Part shown: piece by piece, positions 33,590 through 42,637 of the stretch
Numbering within the stretch: the stretch's first letter is position 1
How the letters are laid out: every line of letters begins with the position of its first letter
Source: Geoalkalibacter sp.
Lineage (GTDB): Bacteria > Desulfobacterota > Desulfuromonadia > Desulfuromonadales > Geoalkalibacteraceae
Assembly: GCF_030605225.1 (NCBI RefSeq)
Contig: NZ_JAUWAV010000018.1
Location: 1 to 64,000 of the forward strand
Length of the DNA: 64,000 nt
Direction: 5' to 3'
Notes under the pieces: model-generated
The model's input: only the letters and a program-made list of their open reading frames with translations
Told to the model about the DNA's origin: nothing
Database searches by the model: none
Program-made: the position numbers and the translations under genes

Positions 33590-33640
33590 GATGATGAAAG
33601 AAACGCCGGTGAGCTAAGCCCCGGCCCTGCTCGACCCCAT

Positions 33641-33673
33641 ACGCCCGCCGGTCGCTCTCTGGCCGGCGGGCGT
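33641..33673 (+). terminator. Hairpin after the AOR gene
   Basis: Eleven perfect base pairs (33641-33651 with 33663-33673) enclose an 11-base loop, 51 bases after the AOR stop. Only a short TTCC follows, so it may be a partial terminator or a processing signal ahead of the moaD-like gene. Confidence 0.5.
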
Positions 33674-33704
33674 TTCCTTCCCCTGGACTCCGAGGAGATC
33701 CCCT

Positions 33705-33929
33705 ATGAAGGTTCTCGTCAAACTCTTCGCCACCTTCCGCAACGACCGTTTCAAGCAAGCCGAAAAGGAGTTGCCCGCGGGCACCAGCATCCGCCAGGTG
33801 GTGGCGCAGTTGGAAATCGCCGAGGAAGCCCTCGGCATGGTCATGCTCAACGGCCGCCACGTGCCCCTCGACACCGAACTGCACGAGGGCGACACCCTGT
33901 CCCTGTTTCCCCTGGTGGGAGGTGGCTGA
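33705..33929 (+). CDS. MoaD/ThiS-family sulfur carrier
   Basis: A 74-residue beta-grasp protein (MKVLVKLFATFR, SIRQVVAQL, LNGRHVPLDTEL, HEGDTLSLFPLVGGG) that ends in the di-glycine needed for adenylation and thiocarboxylate formation. MoaD-type carriers deliver the dithiolene sulfur of molybdopterin or tungstopterin. It is followed one base later by its likely activating enzyme. Its place behind AOR suggests a pathway branch dedicated to that enzyme. Confidence 0.88.
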   Translation: MKVLVKLFATFRNDRFKQAEKELPAGTSIRQVVAQLEIAEEALGMVMLNGRHVPLDTELHEGDTLSLFPLVGGG

Positions 33930-33930
33930 G

Positions 33931-34749
33931 ATGAAGGAACTGCTCGAATTCGCACGCGCGCGGGCCCAAGGCGATCTGGTGTCCTGGGACACGCAGGAAG
34001 AGGCGGCCAGGCGCTTCGGACTGTCCCTGGCGCAGGTGGAAGCCCTGCTGCTTGAGGCGCAGTTGTTGCCCGCGCGCTATCAGCGCAACCGCCAGGGCAT
34101 CAGCACCGCCCAGCAGCTTCGGCTGCATCGCGCCCGCGTGGCGGTCATCGGCTGCGGCGGACTGGGCGGCTATGTGATCGAGGAACTGGCGCGGCTCGGC
34201 GTGGGCACCATCGTCGCCATCGATCCCGACGTGTTCGAGGAGCACAACCTCAACCGCCAGTTGCTCAGCGCCCCGGCGCGCCTCGGCCAGGACAAGACGG
34301 AAGCAGCGCTGGCGCGGGTCGCCGAGATCAACCCGGCGGTGACCCTGGTTGCGCTGAAGCAGGCCCTGGGCCGGGACAACGGCGCCGAATTGCTCCGGGG
34401 CTGCGCTCTCGCCATCGACGCCCTCGACAGCATCCGCGTGCGCCTGGAGCTGGCCGAAGTCTGCAATCGCCTGGATATCCCCATGGTGCACGGCGCCATC
34501 GCCGGCTGGTACGGCCAGGTCTTCACCCAGTTTCCCGGCGAGGACTACTTGCAGCGCATCTACGCCCACGGCGTCGACGGCAAGGGCGCGGAAAAGACCC
34601 TCGGCAATCCCTCCTTCACCCCGGCTCTGGTGGCGAGCCTCGAAGTCACCGAGGCGTGCAAGCTGCTCATCGGCGTGGGCGAGCCCCTGCGCGGCCGCAA
34701 GCTGCTCATCGACCTGCTCGACATGGATCTGCACGTCGTGCCGCTGTGA
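33931..34749 (+). CDS. ThiF/HesA/MoeB-family adenylyltransferase
   Basis: A 272-residue E1-like enzyme. A short helical N-terminal extension precedes the ThiF domain: VAVIGCGGLGGYVIEELA for ATP binding, DPDVFEEHNLNRQLL, and AIDALDSIRVR. It should adenylate the C-terminal glycine of the preceding carrier. It has no CxxC pairs for the structural zinc found in most MoeB and ThiF proteins and no obvious catalytic cysteine loop. I chose ATG 33931, one base after the moaD stop; a GTG at 33922 is the alternative. A large palindromic element follows. Confidence 0.85.
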   Translation: MKELLEFARARAQGDLVSWDTQEEAARRFGLSLAQVEALLLEAQLLPARYQRNRQGISTAQQLRLHRARVAVIGCGGLGGYVIEELARLGVGTIVAIDPDVFEEHNLNRQLLSAPARLGQDKTEAALARVAEINPAVTLVALKQALGRDNGAELLRGCALAIDALDSIRVRLELAEVCNRLDIPMVHGAIAGWYGQVFTQFPGEDYLQRIYAHGVDGKGAEKTLGNPSFTPALVASLEVTEACKLLIGVGEPLRGRKLLIDLLDMDLHVVPL

Positions 34750-34756
34750 AATCATA

Positions 34757-34850
34757 GGACGCGGATGAACGCGGAAAAGGCGGGATCAAGGCGGATCAAT
34801 CTAAATAGCTGATGGTTTTGAATCCGCCTTGATCCTGAAAATCCGCGTCC
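34757..34850. repeat. 94-bp palindromic intergenic element
   Basis: Two nested perfect inverted repeats: an outer 10-bp pair (34757-34766 with 34841-34850) and an inner 14-bp pair (34783-34796 with 34822-34835). The central loop is AT-rich. The layout is that of a REP/MITE-like dispersed palindrome. It sits between the ThiF gene and tupB and would form a long hairpin in the transcript. Confidence 0.7.
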
Positions 34851-34973
34851 CCCCGCCCTTGCATTTTCCTCTCGCACACTTCACCGGTTGCCGCAAGAGG
34901 GCCGCCCGTGGTATTCAAGACATGGATTTCTCATGGGTTTTTATCCGTCAACTCTCTTTCCCGATGCTCTGCC

Positions 34974-35656
34974 GTGGATTTTCTCCTTGAAGCCCTGCGC
35001 GCCGCCCTGGTGCTGATCATCCATCTGGACCGCGAGGTGATGGTCATCGCCTGGACCTCGCTGTGGACCTCGGCGACGGCCATCCTGCTCGCCACCCTGA
35101 TCGCGGCGCCCATCGGGCTGACGGTCGGTGCGGTGCCCTTTCCCGGCCGACGCGGCATCCGCCTGCTGCTCAACACCTTCATGGCCCTGCCCACGGTGGT
35201 CATCGGTCTGTTTCTCTTTGCGCTGCTCAGCCGTCAGGGGCCCCTGGGGCCCTTGGGCCTGCTGTTCACGCCCTGGGCCATGATCCTCGGCCAGACGGTG
35301 CTGGCCCTGCCCATCGTCGCCCACTACATGACCACCGCCGTGGCCGGCGCCGATGCGCGCATCATCCCCACCCTGCAAACCCTCGGCGCCCATCCCATGC
35401 AAGCGGCCTGGCATATCCTGCGCGAGGTGCGCTACGGCATGCTCGCCGCCGTGGTCGCCGGTTTCGGCCGGGTGGTCGCCGAAGTGGGCGCGGCCATGAT
35501 GCTCGGCGGCAACATCCGCAATTCGACCCGCACCCTGACCACCGCCATCGCCCTGGAAACCAGCAAGGGCGATTTCGCCTTCGCCATGGCCCTGGGAATC
35601 ATCCTCATGACGCTGGCACTGGGGGTCAATTTCCTGCTTCACACCTTGCAGCAGAG

Positions 35657-35660
<4 letters not shown>
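34974..35660 (+). CDS. tupB: Tungstate ABC transporter permease TupB
   Basis: A roughly 228-residue permease with five to six membrane helices and the binding-protein-dependent transport signature around TLGAHPMQAAWHILREVRYGMLA. The GGNIRNSTRTLTTAIALETSKG segment is characteristic of the TupB/WtpB-like group. I chose GTG 34974 because the protein then begins like other TupB proteins, but it lacks a clear ribosome site; the GTG at 34908 (aagaggg upstream) gives 22 more residues. It overlaps tupC by four bases. Tungstate fits the neighbouring AOR. The binding protein TupA is not beside it. Confidence 0.85.
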
Positions 35661-36358
<698 letters not shown>

Positions 36359-36382
36359 TCACAGATCCACCACCCATATCCC

Positions 36383-36411
36383 TTGACGACACTATCCCTT
36401 CGAGATAATAT
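36383..36411 (+). promoter_or_regulatory. higBA promoter placing the start at the higB ATG
   Basis: TTGACG (36383-36388) and TAATAT (36406-36411) are 17 bases apart. The predicted start falls at about 36418, next to the ATG at 36419, and no Shine-Dalgarno sequence is present, so the transcript is probably leaderless. Confidence 0.65.
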
Positions 36412-36418
36412 CATTTCC

Positions 36419-36700
36419 ATGATCAAGACCTTCAAATGCAAAGAGACCGAGAAGCTCTTTCATGGCCGGTTTTCGGCAAAATTGCCGCAGTCGATCCAAA
36501 AAACGGCCGTGATGAAACTCAAAATTCTCAACGCCGCCAGCCTTCTGGAAACCCTTCGTATCCCGCCCTCGAATCATCTTGAGGCGTTACGCGGCGCCAG
36601 AGAAGGACAATACAGCATACGCATCAACAAGCAATGGAGGATCTGTTTCGTCTGGCAGGGCAGCGATGCCTTTGACGTCGAGATCATCGACTATCATTGA
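36419..36700 (+). CDS. higB: HigB/RelE-family toxin
   Basis: A 93-residue plasmid-maintenance-killer type toxin. It has the family blocks MIKTFKCKETEKLFHG, PPSNHLEALRGAREGQYSIRINKQWRICF and the final VEIIDYH, where His and Arg serve in ribosome-dependent mRNA cleavage. The antitoxin gene follows nine bases later; the toxin-first order is typical of HigBA. It seems to be leaderless. Confidence 0.93.
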   Translation: MIKTFKCKETEKLFHGRFSAKLPQSIQKTAVMKLKILNAASLLETLRIPPSNHLEALRGAREGQYSIRINKQWRICFVWQGSDAFDVEIIDYH

Positions 36701-36709
36701 GAGGACCTT

Positions 36710-37015
36710 ATGGCAAAGCGTGATTTCCCCCCCATTCATCCCGGCGAGATTCTTCTTGCGGAATTCCTTGAACCCTTGGGCGTCAGCCAGTATCGACTGG
36801 CCAAGGATATCGGTGTAACGCCAAGACGCATCAACGAAATCGTTCACGGCCGCCGCGCCATCACGGCCGATACAGCACTGCGTCTCGGTCGGTTTTTCAA
36901 CATGGAAGCGCAGTTCTGGCTCAACCTGCAGTCGCATTACGATATGGAAGTGGCCTTGGAGGAGTTGGGCGATCGACTGGAAAAAGAAGTGCATCCGCTC
37001 TCGCGGGCGGCGTGA
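36710..37015 (+). CDS. higA: HigA antitoxin (XRE family)
   Basis: A 101-residue helix-turn-helix protein beginning PPIHPGEILLAEFLEPLGVSQ, the usual HigA/VapI opening, with the recognition helix around VTPRRINEIVHGRRAI. It neutralises HigB and represses the shared promoter. A gagga ribosome site precedes the ATG at 36710. The C-terminal region is slightly longer than minimal antitoxins and acidic. Confidence 0.93.
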   Translation: MAKRDFPPIHPGEILLAEFLEPLGVSQYRLAKDIGVTPRRINEIVHGRRAITADTALRLGRFFNMEAQFWLNLQSHYDMEVALEELGDRLEKEVHPLSRAA

Positions 37016-37123
37016 TCAAGGATCAGCAATTTTTCTCGCCCCCTCTCCCGGCGTGGGAGGGTCGGGGTGAGGGAGACAAGTTTTCCAGTGAGCGGAAATT
37101 CGCCCCCCTCCCGCTCAGGAACC

Positions 37124-37951
37124 CTAACGTTTCTTCAGCCGCACACCCTCCTCGCTCAGTTCCACCAACCCCGCCTTGTACAGCCCGCCGACGGCCTTCT
37201 TGAAGGCCTTCTTGCTCATCCCCAGCGTCCGCTGAATCGCCTCGGGCGCGCTGTTGTCATGCAGGGGCAGAAAGCCTTGCGCGCGCAGGGCATCGAGCAG
37301 CACCTCGCGATCCTCGCGGGCGCCCGCCGCGCCGAGGCGGCGCAGGCTGACATCGACCTTGCCGTCCTCGCGGATCTGGCGCACATAGGCCTTGAACCTT
37401 TGCCCGCGCTTCATGCCGGGGCGGATCTCATCCTGATAGAGCAGGGCGGCAAACAGATCGTCGACGATGACCTTGACGCCGAGATCGGTAAATTCCCAGA
37501 GCAGGATGTCGACCTCCGCGCCGACGCGCAACTCGGCGGGCGGCTCTTCCAGGCAGCGCTCGATGCGCGCGGTGGCCACCAGGCGGCTGCGGTCGTCGAG
37601 ACACACCTTGACCAGATACTTGCGTCCGGCGCGCATGCTCTCGGGCTGCTCGCTGAAGGGTACGAGCAAATCCTTCTCCAGGCCCCAGTCGAGAAAGGCG
37701 CCAAATTTAGTGATCTGGCTGACCTGCAAATAGGCGAACTCGCCGACCTGGGCCTTGGGGTGCTTGAGAGTCGCCACAGGCAGGCCCTCGCTGTTGAGAT
37801 AAACGAACACCGCCAGTTCGTCGCCCGGCGCGGTTTGGGGCGGGACTTCGCGCTTCGGCAGCAGAATGCGCAGTTGATCGCCGGCGAACCAGGCGCCGCC
37901 GGAATCGATGGCTTGGACTTTCAGGGTATTGATTCGGCCGAGTTCGAGCAT
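37124..37951 (-). CDS. cvfB: CvfB-like S1 RNA-binding protein
   Basis: A 275-residue protein of the CvfB/YitL family. Three S1-type beta barrels are followed by a C-terminal winged-helix (SKKAFKKAVGGLYKAGLVELSEEGVRLKKR). The central VGEFAYLQVSQITKFGAFLDWGLEKDLLVPFSEQ is the diagnostic S1 repeat. Homologues bind RNA and influence virulence or ribosome function. The ATG at 37951 has a tggaga site six bases upstream. It is divergent from the DUF2868 gene across 196 bases that hold no other gene. Confidence 0.88.
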   Translation of the reverse strand: MLELGRINTLKVQAIDSGGAWFAGDQLRILLPKREVPPQTAPGDELAVFVYLNSEGLPVATLKHPKAQVGEFAYLQVSQITKFGAFLDWGLEKDLLVPFSEQPESMRAGRKYLVKVCLDDRSRLVATARIERCLEEPPAELRVGAEVDILLWEFTDLGVKVIVDDLFAALLYQDEIRPGMKRGQRFKAYVRQIREDGKVDVSLRRLGAAGAREDREVLLDALRAQGFLPLHDNSAPEAIQRTLGMSKKAFKKAVGGLYKAGLVELSEEGVRLKKR

Positions 37952-38147
37952 GAGGGTCTCCAGCGCGGAAAAAAGGGGCATAAGGGTTCAGTAAACACCA
38001 GGGGATTTGGCCGTTTGTTAGCACAGCCCGACGGGCCATGCAAGGCCGGGTCGCGCAAGCGGCAATTCTTGCGTCAATTTCCATCTGGTATTAAATTGTC
38101 TTGCGCCCATGCGCCCCTATCCTTTTCAGCCGCTTCACGGGATCTCC

Positions 38148-39707
38148 ATGCCGAACGTCAAAACCAAGGACTGGGCCGTCGCCGACCTGGTCGATCTCGA
38201 ATACTTTCTCGCCGCGGATGAGGATGCCGATCCCTCCGCGCTGATCCAGCGCGACCGGGAACTCTTTCGCGCCCATCTGGCCGGGGAGCCTCCGTCGTCG
38301 CGGCGCCAGTTGCTGCGCCGCTGGCTCGATCTGCGCCGCGATGGCGCCCGCGCCGAGCAGGCCGCGCCGCTGCCCGGCGATGTGGTGGCGGCGCTGCTGC
38401 GCCCCTTCACCCTGCTGCTGCTGGTGCTCGGCGGGCTGGGCGGCGCCGCCCTGGCCTGGGGCGTGCTAAGCTACGCGGGCACTCGGCCCATCAATCTCTT
38501 TGCCGCCCTGGCGCTGCTGGTCGCGGTGCCGTTTTTTTTCGCCCTGCTGTCCGCCGCCCTTCCGGCCCTGCGCCTGGCCCTGCGCGGCCATCCCGCCGGC
38601 CTGTTCGGCGGCTGGCTGACGGGCGCGCTGCTGACCCGTTTCAGCCGCCGCGCCTACGCCCTGCTGGGCGAGCGCGACGCCGGGCTGATTCCCTCGGCCC
38701 TGGCACGGAGTTGGGGCGTGCTGCGCGGGCGTGGCGGGCTCTATGCCGGCATCATGGGCTGGCTGGCCGTCGCCCTGCTGCAAGTCGCCGCCCTCGGTTT
38801 TTCCCTGGGCGTGCTGCTCACGGTCCTGGTGCGCGGCTGGTTCGCCGATCTGGCCTTCAGCTGGCAGACCACCACCCAACTGTCCGCGGAAGGCCTGCAT
38901 GCCTTCGTCGCCGCCTTGGCCCGTCCCTGGGCGGCTTTTGCCGAGCCGCCCTTCTCCCATCCGACCCTGGAGCAGGTGGCGGGTTCGCGGGTATTTCTCA
39001 AGGAGGGCCTGCAACATCTGGCCAGCGGCGATCTGCAATCCTGGTGGTATTTTCTGCTGTGGGCCATCCTCGTCTACACAGTGCTGCCCCGCCTGCTGCT
39101 GCTCGGCGGCGCTTTCCTCGGCCTCCGCCGCGCCCTGGCGCGACTCTCCTTCCCCGACGCCCGCTGCGAGGCGCTGCTGCGCCGTATGCAGCATCCGCAA
39201 CTGCACATCGGGCGCGACGGGGAAGGCCGCGAGGAGGAGGACGCCGCATCCCTGGTGCTGCCCGCCGAGATGCAGCGCGGCATGAACCGTCTGCAGGCCC
39301 TGATCCCCCGGGAACTGCTCGCCCGTCCCGGCGCCGCGAAGGTACAGGAGGAAATCCGGCGCGAGTTCGGTGCCGCGCTTGAGAACCTCGCGCCGGTGAC
39401 GCTCGATGAAAACCTCGATGCCGAGGTGCTGCGCGCTCTGACCGCGCCCCCCGGCCAGAGTGCGGTGCTCCTGGTGCTGGAAGGCTGGCAGCCGTGCATC
39501 ACCGCGACCCTCGAATACCTCAAGACCCTGCGCCGCGCCCTGGGCAAGGAGCGTCTGCTGGTGGTGGGACTGGTCGGACGCGAAGCGCAAGAACGCTGGG
39601 GAACGCCCACCCCGGAGCATGAATTCGGCATCTGGCGGCGGCGCCTGGCGGCCTTGGGCGATCCCTGCCTGCTGGTGCACAACTGGGGGAGGTCGACGGA
39701 TGAGTGA
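38148..39707 (+). CDS. DUF2868 membrane protein
   Basis: A 519-residue protein with four or five membrane helices in the N-terminal half (about 85-150, 200-235 and 300-335) and a soluble C-terminal region. It matches the DUF2868 family, which is nearly always encoded ahead of a DUF3482 GTPase. The two genes overlap by eight bases here. Function is not established; a membrane-bound GTPase complex in envelope stress or transport is a reasonable guess. I chose the ATG at 38148; a more upstream in-frame ATG at 38109 lacks a ribosome site. Confidence 0.82.
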   Translation: MPNVKTKDWAVADLVDLEYFLAADEDADPSALIQRDRELFRAHLAGEPPSSRRQLLRRWLDLRRDGARAEQAAPLPGDVVAALLRPFTLLLLVLGGLGGAALAWGVLSYAGTRPINLFAALALLVAVPFFFALLSAALPALRLALRGHPAGLFGGWLTGALLTRFSRRAYALLGERDAGLIPSALARSWGVLRGRGGLYAGIMGWLAVALLQVAALGFSLGVLLTVLVRGWFADLAFSWQTTTQLSAEGLHAFVAALARPWAAFAEPPFSHPTLEQVAGSRVFLKEGLQHLASGDLQSWWYFLLWAILVYTVLPRLLLLGGAFLGLRRALARLSFPDARCEALLRRMQHPQLHIGRDGEGREEEDAASLVLPAEMQRGMNRLQALIPRELLARPGAAKVQEEIRREFGAALENLAPVTLDENLDAEVLRALTAPPGQSAVLLVLEGWQPCITATLEYLKTLRRALGKERLLVVGLVGREAQERWGTPTPEHEFGIWRRRLAALGDPCLLVHNWGRSTDE

Positions 39708-41112
39708 GGTGCCCGTGTTTGCCGTGGTCGGACATCCCAACGAAGGCAAGTCCTCGGTGGTCTCGACCCTCACCGAGGACGACCGGGTGCCCATCAGCGC
39801 GGTGCCCGGCGAGACCCGCCAGTGCACCCCCTACGCCATCAAGGTCGACGGCGAAACCCTGGTGCGCTTCGTCGACACCCCGGGCTTTCAGATGCCCCTG
39901 CAAACCCTGCGTTGGATGCAGCAGTACGGCGGGCCGCCCGAGACCCTGGTGGCCGAGTTCATCCGCACCCACCAGGGCGATCCGCGTTTCAGCGACGACT
40001 GCGAACTGCTGCGGCCGGTGGCGAAAAACGCCGGCATCATCTACGTCGTGGACGGCTCGCGTCCCCTGCGCCCCAACGACGAGGCGGAAATGGAAATCCT
40101 GCGCCTCACCGGGCGGCCGCGCATGGCGGTGATCAACTCCAAGGCAAACGAAACCGCCTACCTCAGCGAGTGGAAGGCGGCCTTCGCCAAGACCTTCAAC
40201 GTCAACTTGCAGTTCAACGCCCATCGCGCCACCTTCAAGGAGCGCATCGATCTCTTGCAGGCCCTGCAGCACATCGAGCAGGACTGGGGCGCGGCCCTCG
40301 CCAGGGTCGTTGCCGCCCTGCGGGACGACTGGCGCGGACGCCTGGAAGCCTGCGCCGACGCCATCCTGCAACTGCTGGAAAAGGCCCTGCGTCTCTCCCT
40401 GAGCGGCACCAGCGAGGGCGAGGACCCCGCCGCGCGCGACCAGCAGCGCGACAAACTCATCGCCGCCTTTCAGGAACGCCTCGCGCGCTATGAGCGCGAT
40501 TGCCGCCGCGACATCAGGCAGCGCTTTCTACACAATCTGTTCAACGCCGATCTGGCCGCCGAAACCGTGGCGGCGCAGGATCTGTTTTCCGAGGAAACCT
40601 GGGAGGTGCTGGGCCTCACGCGCAAGCAGCTGAGCCTGGCCCTCGCCGGCGCTGGCGCGACCCTCGGCGCCGCCCTCGACGGCGCCGCCGCCGGTCTCAC
40701 CTTCGGCGTCTTCACCCTCGGCGCGGGCATCGCCGGCGGTCTGGCCGGCTGGACCGGCACCCGCCCCCTGTCGCGTCTCAAGGTCGATCTCGGGCCCTTT
40801 TCCCGTGAACTCGGCGGCTGCCGCATCCAGGTCGGTCCGCTGCGCAATCCTCAGCTGATGTTCGTGCTCCTCGACCGTGCGCTGATCTATTTTCAGTGCG
40901 CGAGCAACTGGGCCCACGCACGCCGCGAGGAAGCCGCCATCAACCTGCCCGAAGGCAAGAAAGGCGTCACCGCCGGTTGGGACGGCGAACGGCGCCGACT
41001 CTTCGAAAAATATCAGCACTATCTGCAAAAGGGCTATCTGGACAAGGCCGGCGAGTTGCGCCCCCGGCTGCATCAGGCGTTGATGCAGGCCATGGAGGAG
41101 GACTTGGGATAA
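39700..41112 (+). CDS. DUF3482 GTPase
   Basis: A 470-residue GTPase. G1 is GHPNEGKSS (residues 11-19), with a Thr-rich switch I, G3 is VDTPG and the G4-like NSKANE is partial. The C-terminal part contains DUF3482 with glycine-rich GAGATLGAALDGAAAGLTFG and GAGIAGGLAG segments, probably membrane-interacting. It overlaps the DUF2868 gene by eight bases. The glycine-rich segments resemble those of LeoA or Era-like membrane-associated GTPases, but no role can be assigned. Confidence 0.85.
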   Translation: MSEVPVFAVVGHPNEGKSSVVSTLTEDDRVPISAVPGETRQCTPYAIKVDGETLVRFVDTPGFQMPLQTLRWMQQYGGPPETLVAEFIRTHQGDPRFSDDCELLRPVAKNAGIIYVVDGSRPLRPNDEAEMEILRLTGRPRMAVINSKANETAYLSEWKAAFAKTFNVNLQFNAHRATFKERIDLLQALQHIEQDWGAALARVVAALRDDWRGRLEACADAILQLLEKALRLSLSGTSEGEDPAARDQQRDKLIAAFQERLARYERDCRRDIRQRFLHNLFNADLAAETVAAQDLFSEETWEVLGLTRKQLSLALAGAGATLGAALDGAAAGLTFGVFTLGAGIAGGLAGWTGTRPLSRLKVDLGPFSRELGGCRIQVGPLRNPQLMFVLLDRALIYFQCASNWAHARREEAAINLPEGKKGVTAGWDGERRRLFEKYQHYLQKGYLDKAGELRPRLHQALMQAMEEDLG

Positions 41113-41374
41113 GGGCGCGACAACCACGATCTCTTGGCCGCCATGACTTACAAAATCCTCAGCTTGCAGGCGTTGCTGAACAGCCTGGAGGACGATGCCG
41201 AACGGCGGAAAAAACCGAGACGCTCAAGCGGCCGCGGATGATGAAACGACCCCTGAACCTCGAACAGGCCGCGCAATTCAAGGATGGAGGACGGGCAGGC
41301 GCGGTGGACCAAAAAAAACCACCCTACAGGTGGCGAACACAGAATGGCCATCGCAAAGAGGGGAAAAAAGCGAG

Positions 41375-41602
41375 TTATTCCGCCCAATCCCGTTCCGTGA
41401 GTTTTTTCGGACTATGCCCCTGAAGAATCTCTCTGATTTCTCCGGCGATGGCGCCGGAAGCAATCACTTTGATTTCTTTTTTCTCTTTGTCGACAAAGAT
41501 TTTTTCCCGAGGGAATCCCGCGACATCGAGGTTGATGATTTCGGTTTCGACACTTTTCAGGACATCTTCGCTTTCAAAAGCTGCCGTCAACGTCTTGTTC
41601 AT
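41375..41602 (-). CDS. Conserved hypothetical 75-residue protein
   Basis: A small soluble protein (MNKTLTAAFESEDVLKSVET, then two short beta-strand-like segments and GAIAGEIREILQGH). The pattern suggests a ferredoxin-like alpha/beta fold as in DUF1269 or general-stress-type fragments, but no family is certain. The ATG at 41602 has a gaggagg ribosome site 8 bases upstream; earlier codons have none. A promoter with an extended -10 lies upstream. The preceding 260 bases to the GTPase gene hold no credible gene. Confidence 0.7.
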   Translation of the reverse strand: MNKTLTAAFESEDVLKSVETEIINLDVAGFPREKIFVDKEKKEIKVIASGAIAGEIREILQGHSPKKLTERDWAE

Positions 41603-41665
41603 GCGATTTCCTCCTCGATAGGGTAGAAAAACCTTGAGCAAAACAAATACTTAACCTACTTTTTC

Positions 41666-41692
41666 ATTTTATCAGGTCTTCGGGTTTGTCAA
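41666..41692 (-). promoter_or_regulatory. Promoter of the 75-residue protein gene
   Basis: On the minus strand TTGACA (41687-41692) is followed after 15 bases by TAAAAT (41666-41671), preceded by TGA, which makes an extended -10. The spacer is short, so the strength is uncertain. Confidence 0.5.
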
Positions 41693-41756
41693 GGAGCAAA
41701 TCGTACCGGAATTCCGTCGGGGGTTATCAAATTCTGGCGACGTCGGCACGAATCAG

Positions 41757-41785
41757 AAAAAAGGGCCCTCCACGCTGAAGGGCCC
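41757..41785 (-). terminator. Intrinsic terminator of the beta-barrel protein gene
   Basis: On the minus strand a 10-bp stem (41763-41772 with 41776-41785, one G-T pair) with a 3-base loop is followed by six T residues (41757-41762). It lies 32 bases after the beta-barrel gene stop. Confidence 0.88.
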
Positions 41786-41817
41786 CGCGGCTGGTGCTGC
41801 AACAATGGGGGCGCGCT

Positions 41818-42456
41818 CTAAAACGCAATCCGCAATCCTACCGAAAGATTGTGGCTCTTGTATTCCGATTCGAACTTGTCGCCCTCCACATCGTTAAATT
41901 CGGGATCCGCGGTGGCAAAGTAACGGTAGCCAAGGTCGAGGGTCAAATTCGGCATGAATTCCCAGCCCACCCCGGCGGCCAACTGATAGGCAAACACCGT
42001 GTCGCTGTCGTCCGCAATTTTTTCTCCGAGCACGGTTACGTCATTGACCGACACCCGTGCCAGACCAATTCCCGCCCCTATGTAAGGAGTCACAGGGCTC
42101 TGGTTGTGAATGTCAAAATAACCGTTGGCCATGAAGCTCAGGGCCGACACGTCGCCGCCGGCATTCACGCTAATTCCCTCTAAGGTGAATTTATCCATAT
42201 CATTCTGGCGATAGGCGATTTCGAGTTCCGCCCGGCCCATGCCGAAATCATATCCCGCCGCTGCGCCGACATTGAATCCCGTATCGTGTTCTGATTTCAC
42301 TTTCTCGCCATCGAGCTTGGAGACATTGTCCGCATCATCCAGCCACGTGCCCCCCACATTGACACTCAAATAAGGACTCTGGGCATAAGCACCCGTCGCA
42401 GCGAAACCAAGGATCACAAAAAAAGTGAACCCCGCCAACCAATGCCAACTTTTCAT
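41818..42456 (-). CDS. Outer membrane beta-barrel protein
   Basis: A 212-residue exported protein. The signal peptide covers residues 1-25 (cleavage after GAYAQ or nearby). Alternating hydrophobic strands follow (SPYLSVNVGGTWL, FNVGAAAGYDFG, TPYIGAGIGLARV, LTLDLGYRYF), and the C-terminal VGLRIAF ends in Phe, the outer membrane insertion signal. This suits an OmpW/OmpA-like eight-stranded barrel or a porin-family P25-type protein. The ATG at 42456 has a ggaggag site. It is likely a single gene with its own promoter and terminator. Confidence 0.85.
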   Translation of the reverse strand: MKSWHWLAGFTFFVILGFAATGAYAQSPYLSVNVGGTWLDDADNVSKLDGEKVKSEHDTGFNVGAAAGYDFGMGRAELEIAYRQNDMDKFTLEGISVNAGGDVSALSFMANGYFDIHNQSPVTPYIGAGIGLARVSVNDVTVLGEKIADDSDTVFAYQLAAGVGWEFMPNLTLDLGYRYFATADPEFNDVEGDKFESEYKSHNLSVGLRIAF

Positions 42457-42572
42457 GATGCTCCTCCTCTCCCTGTTGAAAATTCGGTTCCAGCACCAGC
42501 AAAACCAAATCCTCAAACCTGCAGGACCCCAAGAAAATAACAGTTTTAAATTGCACACTTTCCGCACAAAGG

Positions 42573-42602
42573 ACAGTATTGCGCGCAAAATTAGCGTGTC
42601 AA
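42573..42602 (-). promoter_or_regulatory. Candidate promoter of the beta-barrel gene
   Basis: On the minus strand TTGACA (42597-42602) and TACTGT (42573-42578) are 18 bases apart, which gives a leader of about 110 bases. The -10 match is only moderate. Confidence 0.45.
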
Positions 42603-42637
42603 GCGGATCGCAAAAAAATACCATATCCTGCCTCTCC

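Noticed and set aside
37037-37075. Second copy of the CCCCTCTCCC-type repeat after higA
   Set aside because: Only part of the arms match, and no perfect palindrome forms; it is at most a degenerate copy.
41113-41374. Short + frames, for example a 32-codon frame from 41143
   Set aside because: No ribosome site, no recognisable family, and it runs into the convergent 75-residue gene region. I see nothing firm in this 260-base gap.
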